Assembly (NCBI GenBank): GCA_000985875.1
Contig: CCRI01000016.1
Span: forward strand, 62,001 to 126,000
DNA: 64,000 nt
Direction of reading: 5' to 3'
From: Neorhizobium galegae bv. officinalis
Lineage (GTDB): Bacteria > Pseudomonadota > Alphaproteobacteria > Rhizobiales > Rhizobiaceae
The notes under the pieces are model-generated. The model was not told where the DNA came from and made no database searches. It worked only from the letters and a program-made list of their open reading frames with translations. Shown here piece by piece: positions 59,452 through 64,000 of this stretch (positions are counted from its first letter, which is position 1; each line of letters opens with the position of its first letter). The position numbers and the translations under genes are program-made.

Positions 59452-60396
59452 TTGTCCTCCGTCTTCCTGAACGTCGTGCCCCTCTTCATCCTGATCCTGA
59501 TCGGCTGGATGACCGCGAAAACCGGGATACTGAAGGAGGAGACCGGCGACGCGCTCGGCGAATTCGTGTTCAAGATCGCCGTACCCATGCTGATCTTCCG
59601 GACGCTGGCGGATGCGCATTTCGAAGGCGCCTCGCCGTTCCGGCTGTGGACCGTCTATTTCCTCGGCGTCGCCATGACCTGGACGATCGGCCATATCCTC
59701 ACGACCCGCGTTTTCGGCAGGGATGCGAAGATCGGCGTGATCGCCGGCATGTCCGGCTCGTTTGCCAACAACGTCTTCATCGGACTGCCGCTGGTCGCCC
59801 AAGTCGTCGGCAAGGATGGGCTGGTGGCGATCTCCATCCTGCTTGCGATCCACCTGCCGCTGATGATGGTGGCCGGCACGATCCTCATGGAGGGCGCGGC
59901 CGCCAAGGTCGACGGCGGCGAAAAACGCGGCATCGTCGCGGTCCTCAGGCAGGTGGGCTCCAACCTTGCCCGCAACCCGCTGGTGATCGCCCTTATCATC
60001 GGCGTCGCCTTCAATTTCCTCGGCCTGCATCTCCCGTCGGCGATCGCCATCGTCGTCGATCAGATTTCCGCCGCGGCGAGCCCGGTCGCCCTGATATCGA
60101 TCGGCATGGCGCTGACGAGATATCCGATCCGCGGCGATATCGGCCTTTCCGGGTCAGCCGCGGTACTGAAGCTCCTTGTACTGCCGGCGCTCGTCTTCCT
60201 GATGAGTTATCTGTTTGCCCTGCCGAAGGACTGGACCGCGGCGCTGGTGCTGACCGCCTCGGTGCCGACCGGCATCAATGCCTGGCTGATCGCCCAACGC
60301 TTCCGCTCAGGCCATAGCCTTGCAGCCTCGGTGATCAGCATGACCACCGCATTCGGCGTCTTCACCGTCGGTTTCTGGGCATGGCTGCTCGGCTGA
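59452..60396 (+). CDS. AEC family transporter (auxin efflux carrier type)
   Basis: The 314-residue protein has about ten transmembrane helices in two inverted halves, with NVVPLFILILIGWMTAKTG at the start and the conserved SGSFANNVFIGLPL in the middle. SVPTGINAWLIAQRF is typical near the end. AEC carriers export small organic anions; the substrate is unknown. The TTG at 59452 is the most likely start, as it begins just before the first helix; no ATG is available there. The frame is open far upstream only opposite the kinase gene. Confidence 0.83.
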   Translation: MSSVFLNVVPLFILILIGWMTAKTGILKEETGDALGEFVFKIAVPMLIFRTLADAHFEGASPFRLWTVYFLGVAMTWTIGHILTTRVFGRDAKIGVIAGMSGSFANNVFIGLPLVAQVVGKDGLVAISILLAIHLPLMMVAGTILMEGAAAKVDGGEKRGIVAVLRQVGSNLARNPLVIALIIGVAFNFLGLHLPSAIAIVVDQISAAASPVALISIGMALTRYPIRGDIGLSGSAAVLKLLVLPALVFLMSYLFALPKDWTAALVLTASVPTGINAWLIAQRFRSGHSLAASVISMTTAFGVFTVGFWAWLLG

Positions 60397-60426
60397 GCCG
60401 GCCGAAGCTCGATCACGAAGCCCCAA

Positions 60427-60455
60427 ACAAAAATGCCCGACTGACGCCGGGCATT
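60427..60455 (-). terminator. Terminator of cycM
   Basis: AATGCCCG and CGGGCATT make an 8-bp stem; on the minus strand it is followed by TTTTTGTTTG. It lies 27 bases after the cytochrome stop. Confidence 0.85.
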
Positions 60456-60481
60456 CCAATTGCATTTCCTGGAATTGCCGA

Positions 60482-61063
60482 TCAGTTGGTGGCGGGCGCC
60501 GGAGCGGCTGCATTCGGGTCCGGAAGCGGAACCGGCGAATCAGCCAGCGTGCGCAGGTAAGCAATCAGGTTGGCGCGCTCGGCATCGTTCTTCAGGCCAG
60601 CGAAGCCCATCGCCGTGCCCTTCACGAAAGCCTTCGGGGCGGCGAGGAAATGGTTGAGGTTGTCGAAGGTCCAGTGCTCGGCACCGCCCTTGGAAAACTC
60701 CTTCATGCCGGCCGAATAGGAGAAGCCTTCATGTCCGGCGATCGGGCGGTCGACAATGCTCCAGAGATCGGGGCCGACCTTGTTCGGTCCGCCCTTCTCT
60801 CCGGAATGACAGCTCTGACACTTCTTGAATGCGGTTTCCCCGGCCTTGGCGTCGGCCTTCGCCAGCAGCTGCGCGATCGGAACGGCGGCGGCAGCGGGTG
60901 CCGCGGCTTCACCGGCTGCAGGCTCTTCGGCGGCGACGATGGCAAAACCTGCCTTCTCGGGTACCTCCGAATGGAAAATGCCTTCCGAGGCAATGGACAC
61001 CGACATCAAGACGAAAACAGTAGCAAGCAGGGCGCCTGCCGCCATATTGACATAGGGGTTCAT
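60482..61063 (-). CDS. cycM: Membrane-anchored cytochrome c
   Basis: The 193-residue protein has an uncleaved N-terminal anchor (NMAAGALLATVFVLMSVSIA), an Ala/Pro/Glu linker and a class I cytochrome c domain with the heme motif CQSCH near 89. Methionine ligand candidates are in FSYSAGMKEF or KGTAMGFAGL. CycM passes electrons from the bc1 complex to the aa3 oxidase in rhizobia. AAGGAG nine bases before ATG 61063 supports this start. The acidic/proline C-terminus is an unstructured end. Confidence 0.92.
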   Translation of the reverse strand: MNPYVNMAAGALLATVFVLMSVSIASEGIFHSEVPEKAGFAIVAAEEPAAGEAAAPAAAAVPIAQLLAKADAKAGETAFKKCQSCHSGEKGGPNKVGPDLWSIVDRPIAGHEGFSYSAGMKEFSKGGAEHWTFDNLNHFLAAPKAFVKGTAMGFAGLKNDAERANLIAYLRTLADSPVPLPDPNAAAPAPATN

Positions 61064-61215
61064 CCGCAAATGCTCCTTCGCAACCGCCTCATGAGAAAGC
61101 GGACCATCTTGAAATCGCGCGGAACCTATGTCTTTTGCATGGTTGTTGCAACACGATTATCGTCCCGCGCGTGAGACTTTTTGACACTGTTTACGCGGGA
61201 ATAGAAGGGTCTCTC

Positions 61216-61974
61216 ATGAAGAATTCGGCTTTTGACCGGACGCTGGTGTTGATCCCGGCGCGAATGGCATCGACCCGCCTGCCGGGGAAACCTCTGGCTG
61301 ATATTGCCGGCCTGCCGATGATCGTGCAGGTAGCAAAACGGGCCGAGGAAGCGCAAGCCGGGCGAATCATCGTCGCCGTCGACCACCAGGACGTCTACGA
61401 CGCCGTGGCCGCCGCGGGCTTCGACGTGGTGATGACCCGGCAGGACCATCAGAGCGGTTCGGACCGGATTTTCGAGGCAGTCCAGAAGGCCGATCCGGAC
61501 GCGCAGATGGACTTCGTGATCAACGTTCAGGGCGACCTGCCGACGATCGAGCCGGAAGCGGTGCGCGCCTCGCTGCGCCCGCTCGACAATCCCTCGACCG
61601 ATATCGCCACCCTCACCGTCGAGATCACCGACGAACACGAAAAGACCAATCCGAACGTGGTGAAAATCGTCGGCTCGCCGATTTCGGCCACCCGGCTGAA
61701 GGCGCTCTATTTTACCCGCGCCACAGCCCCCTATGGCAACGGGCCGCTCTACCATCATATCGGGCTCTACGCCTATCGCCGCGCCGCGCTCGAAAAGTTC
61801 GTATCGCTCGGGCCGTCCGTGCTCGAAAGGCGCGAATCGCTGGAACAGCTGAGAGCGCTCGAAGCCGGCATGCGCATCGACGCCGAGATCGTTGACTCGG
61901 TTCCATTAGGCGTCGATACTCCCGCCGACCTTGAAAAGGCCCGCGCGATCCTCTTTGCCCGTGCCTCCTCGTAA
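61216..61974 (+). CDS. kdsB: 3-deoxy-manno-octulosonate cytidylyltransferase
   Basis: KdsB makes CMP-Kdo, needed for the lipopolysaccharide core. The 252-residue enzyme has LVLIPARMASTRLPGKPLADI at the start, MTRQDHQSGSDRIFEA and FVINVQGDLPTIEP with the Mg-binding aspartate, followed by YHHIGLYAYRRAALEKFV and LEQLRALEAGMRI. The ATG giving MKNSAFDR has GAAGGG upstream. It is divergent from cycM and 11 bases before pheA, so kdsB and pheA form an operon. Confidence 0.95.
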   Translation: MKNSAFDRTLVLIPARMASTRLPGKPLADIAGLPMIVQVAKRAEEAQAGRIIVAVDHQDVYDAVAAAGFDVVMTRQDHQSGSDRIFEAVQKADPDAQMDFVINVQGDLPTIEPEAVRASLRPLDNPSTDIATLTVEITDEHEKTNPNVVKIVGSPISATRLKALYFTRATAPYGNGPLYHHIGLYAYRRAALEKFVSLGPSVLERRESLEQLRALEAGMRIDAEIVDSVPLGVDTPADLEKARAILFARASS

Positions 61975-61985
61975 CGGATAACCCC

Positions 61986-62849
61986 ATGAACGCACTCACC
62001 AATCGCATCGCCTTCCAGGGCGATTTCGGCGCCAATTCCGACATGGCCTGCCGTGACATGTTCCCGAGCATGGAGCCGCTTCCGTGCCCGACATTCGAGG
62101 ACGCCTTCCAGGCGCTGGAAAACGGCGATGCGGACCTGGCGATGATCCCGATCGAGAACACGATCGCCGGACGCGTCGCCGACATCCATCACCTCCTGCC
62201 GGAATCGCGGCTGCATATCATCGGCGAATATTTCATGCCGATCCGCTTCCAGCTGATGGTGCTGCCCGGCGTGACACACGAGGAAATCCGTACCGTACAC
62301 AGCCATATCCATGCGCTCGGCCAGTGCCGCAAGATCATCCGCTCGAACGGCTGGAAGGCCGTCGTCGCGGGCGACACGGCCGGCTCCGCCAAGATGGTGG
62401 CCGAAAAGGGCGACCGCACCATGGCCGCTCTCGCGCCGCGGCTTGCGGCTGACCTCTATGGTCTCGAAATACTGGCGGAAAATGTCGAAGATCGGGACGA
62501 CAACGTCACCCGCTTCGTCGTGCTCTCCCGCGACGAAAAATGGGTGCAGCGGAACAATCCCGACGAGGTGCTGGTCACCACCTTCGTGTTCAACGTCCGC
62601 AACATTCCGGCCGCGCTCTACAAGGCGATGGGCGGCTTTGCGACCAACGGCATCAACATGACGAAGCTTGAAAGCTACCAGCTCGGCGGCAAGTTCGTGG
62701 CGACCCAGTTCTATGCGGACATCGAAGGCCACCCGGACGACGCGCCGGTGCGCCGGGCGCTGGAAGAGCTGCGGTTCTTCTCGGAAAAGGTCAGGGTTCT
62801 GGGCACGTACAAGGGCCACCCGATGCGCGGGGCGCTGCAGAAGAGCTGA
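61986..62849 (+). CDS. pheA: Prephenate dehydratase
   Basis: This single-function PheA converts prephenate to phenylpyruvate for phenylalanine synthesis. The 287-residue protein has the dehydratase domain with FQGDFGANSDMA, PIENTIAGRVADIHHLL and the catalytic Thr region DNVTRFVVLSR, then a C-terminal ACT domain (about 195-280) with the phenylalanine-binding TKLESYQLGGKFVATQFY. No chorismate mutase domain is present, as usual in rhizobia. Confidence 0.95.
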   Translation: MNALTNRIAFQGDFGANSDMACRDMFPSMEPLPCPTFEDAFQALENGDADLAMIPIENTIAGRVADIHHLLPESRLHIIGEYFMPIRFQLMVLPGVTHEEIRTVHSHIHALGQCRKIIRSNGWKAVVAGDTAGSAKMVAEKGDRTMAALAPRLAADLYGLEILAENVEDRDDNVTRFVVLSRDEKWVQRNNPDEVLVTTFVFNVRNIPAALYKAMGGFATNGINMTKLESYQLGGKFVATQFYADIEGHPDDAPVRRALEELRFFSEKVRVLGTYKGHPMRGALQKS

Positions 62850-62888
62850 CAGGCGACGCTTGGAACGATCGCCGAGACGGGACACACT

Positions 62889-62937
62889 AGCACCTTGGTG
62901 CTGTAGGCATTTTTATCCTCGGATAAAACCCGAGGAT
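62889..62937. repeat. Tandem hairpins after pheA
   Basis: AGCACC/GGTGCT (62889-62902) followed by TTTTTA may be a weak terminator for pheA. Immediately after comes ATCCTCGG/CCGAGGAT (62915-62937), which resembles the short palindromes scattered through rhizobial genomes. Confidence 0.5.
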
Positions 62938-62995
62938 CGACCGGGACACGTGGTGTGCCTCGTATGAAAGTAGCTAGGTGACACGCGACTTCGCG

Positions 62996-63094
62996 TGGAG
63001 CCCCTCCCCCTCATGAGGAGGGGTTGGGGAGGGGACTTCGCTCCATATCGAAACCCCTCCAGCCTGCCGGCTACCCCCCACAAGGGGAGGGTTT
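62996..63094. repeat. Intergenic palindromic repeat pair
   Basis: Two G/C-tract palindromes follow each other: CCCCTCC...GGAGGGG in 63001-63035 and AACCCCTCC...GGAGGGTTT in 63051-63094, the latter with GCCTGCCGGC in the middle. This type is common between rhizobial genes. The elements fill most of the gap between pheA and the VOC gene. Confidence 0.6.
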
Positions 63095-63117
63095 GGGATG
63101 CCGCACCATCAGGCGGT

Positions 63118-63486
63118 TCACTCTCCCATCGCATAGACCCGCAGCCTATGCCCGTCCGGATCCGTCACAACGAACGTATAGCCGAAGTCCAGCTCTACCG
63201 GCGTCTGCAGCACGCGCAGGCCGTGGCTTGTCCAGTCGGCATAGGCCTTGTCGACGCCGGCGGCGTTATCAAGCTTGAAGCAGATCTCCGAGGCGCCCGT
63301 GCCGGCCGTTACCGAGGGCTCGGCGGTGTGGCGCGACCACAGGCCGAACTTCATGCCGGTGTTCAGCACGAAGAGAGCAAAGGTCGGGGATCTTTCCACG
63401 GGTTCGGTACCGAACAGCGACTGGTAGAAATCGGCGCTGGCGAGCGGATTATCGACGAAGAGGATGGTGAAATCGGGATGGACCAT
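63118..63486 (-). CDS. VOC family (glyoxalase/bleomycin resistance-like) protein
   Basis: The 122-residue protein is a single vicinal-oxygen-chelate unit: FTILFVDNPLASADFYQSLF at the start, then ALFVLNTGMKFGLW and TFVVTDPDGHRLRVYAM at the end. Proteins of this type are often named phenazine antibiotic resistance or glyoxalase-like; substrate unknown. AAAGGAG eight bases before the ATG fixes the start. It is probably in the same unit as the regulator gene to its right, about 100 bases away. Confidence 0.85.
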   Translation of the reverse strand: MVHPDFTILFVDNPLASADFYQSLFGTEPVERSPTFALFVLNTGMKFGLWSRHTAEPSVTAGTGASEICFKLDNAAGVDKAYADWTSHGLRVLQTPVELDFGYTFVVTDPDGHRLRVYAMGE

Positions 63487-63585
63487 GTCAGTACTCCTTT
63501 GATGCAATTGCCTTTGCTGGAATTGCTCTTGGTTGGGACTGACCGGAGATTATCGCAGCCTACTGTCAGATAATGGCAGCAGCCT

Positions 63586-64000
63586 TCACGGCTGAGGCGG
63601 AATTCCTTCCTTCTCCCGCCACTCCTTGAGAAGCACCTGCCTGCGGCGCGGATAACGCTTTTCCGTCGAGACTGCGGATGCAATACGGTCCGTGCGGAAA
63701 TGCCGGAAATCCTGCCTCAGTTCGCACCAGGCGATCATGACCCTGACGCTGTCGAAGAAGCCGAGGGCGAACGGCCAGACTTTCCGATGGGTCAAAGCCC
63801 CCTTTTCGTCCTCATAGGTGAGGTCGAGGATATGCTCGGCGCGGATCGCCCTTCGGATCAGGCCGAGATCGGCCCTGTCCTCACCTCGCCGCGGCGAGGC
63901 GACAAGCAGCGTCGAACTGTCGAGTTCCTGCCTGAGATCTGCCGGCAGGACGGCGGCAATTTTTGCCAGCGCATCGACGGCGCCCGCGGCCAACCGCGGA
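63586..64000 (-). CDS. YafY/WYL-type transcriptional regulator, C-terminal part
   Basis: The gene runs off the right edge, so only about 137 C-terminal residues are seen. They match the WYL ligand domain of YafY-type regulators: LIRRAIRAEHILDLTYEDEKG, the VWPFALGFFDSVRVMIAWCELR core and DFRHFRTDRI, with the usual R-x-R positions. The DNA-binding helix-turn-helix lies outside. Regulators of this kind often sit beside VOC genes like the one downstream and may control it. Confidence 0.85.
   Translation of the reverse strand, partial: PRLAAGAVDALAKIAAVLPADLRQELDSSTLLVASPRRGEDRADLGLIRRAIRAEHILDLTYEDEKGALTHRKVWPFALGFFDSVRVMIAWCELRQDFRHFRTDRIASAVSTEKRYPRRRQVLLKEWREKEGIPPQP

Overview
This window is a stretch of chromosome from an alphaproteobacterium of the order Hyphomicrobiales (Rhizobiales), most likely family Rhizobiaceae (Rhizobium/Neorhizobium/Agrobacterium/Sinorhizobium group). 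The evidence is GC-rich coding sequence, an lpsL-type UDP-glucuronate epimerase, the polA / small RNA / MarR arrangement known for the rhizobial alpha-r7 sRNA, a CCUCCUCCC 'cuckoo' RNA, LexA boxes of the direct-repeat type GTTC-N7-GTTC, GGAAC-N16-CGTT general-stress promoters and RIME-like intergenic palindromes. The genus cannot be fixed from sequence alone. No tRNA, rRNA, insertion sequence, prophage or CRISPR array was seen.

Layout. 1-2575: surface polysaccharide genes (end of manC, an FkbM methyltransferase, lpsL). 2681-6636: a single-domain response regulator, a secreted DUF1236-type protein, pncB, a stress-type membrane protein and a hydroxyacid reductase. 6665-13360: a yejABEF peptide importer on the minus strand, interrupted by a PIN toxin/antitoxin pair that is start/stop-coupled to yejF. 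13551-17777: a murein endopeptidase, then central metabolism (mgsA, glk, dapB, gpmA). 17791-18403: a brnT-brnA toxin-antitoxin pair. 18462-31904: a complete C-P lyase phosphonate locus (phnF divergent from phnGHIJKL and a hexapeptide transferase, then phnCDE1E2, then a 2H phosphoesterase with phnM and phnN). 31981-36122: a small protein with a hairpin over its ribosome site, polA, an alpha-r7-like sRNA and a MarR regulator. 36254-41733: an M20 peptidase, cspA, a cuckoo-type RNA, a YbaK deacylase and a run of very small genes, several with EcfG promoters and one with a LexA box. 41932-47741: a class A penicillin-binding protein and dnaK-dnaJ. 47808-53451: a C-N hydrolase, LysE exporter, LtrA, slyX, cupin and a globin-coupled chemoreceptor. 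53813-64000: recF, a ThiF/MoeB protein, GNAT, a glyoxylate reductase, an SH3 protein, a PfkB kinase, a Pho-box-linked sRNA, an AEC transporter, cycM, kdsB, pheA, a VOC protein and part of a WYL-type regulator.

How parts fit. The phn locus would import phosphonates (PhnCDE1E2), attach them to ribose (PhnGHI with PhnL, PhnM), cleave the C-P bond (PhnJ) and process the ribose phosphate (2H protein, PhnN). Its three transcription units each begin near an 11-bp-period Pho-box-like repeat, and a PhnF operator candidate lies before phnG. A fourth such repeat sits correctly spaced before a terminator-ended sRNA near 59.2 kb. A second theme is stress control: GGAAC-N16-(C)GTT promoters precede at least five small hypothetical genes, and a perfect LexA box overlaps the promoter of a 57-residue ORF.

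The most promising undescribed items are the 48-residue membrane-protein gene antisense in the phnI-phnJ gap, the toxin-antitoxin insertion in the yej operon, the Pho-box sRNA, the SOS-linked 57-residue protein and the set of EcfG-linked small genes.
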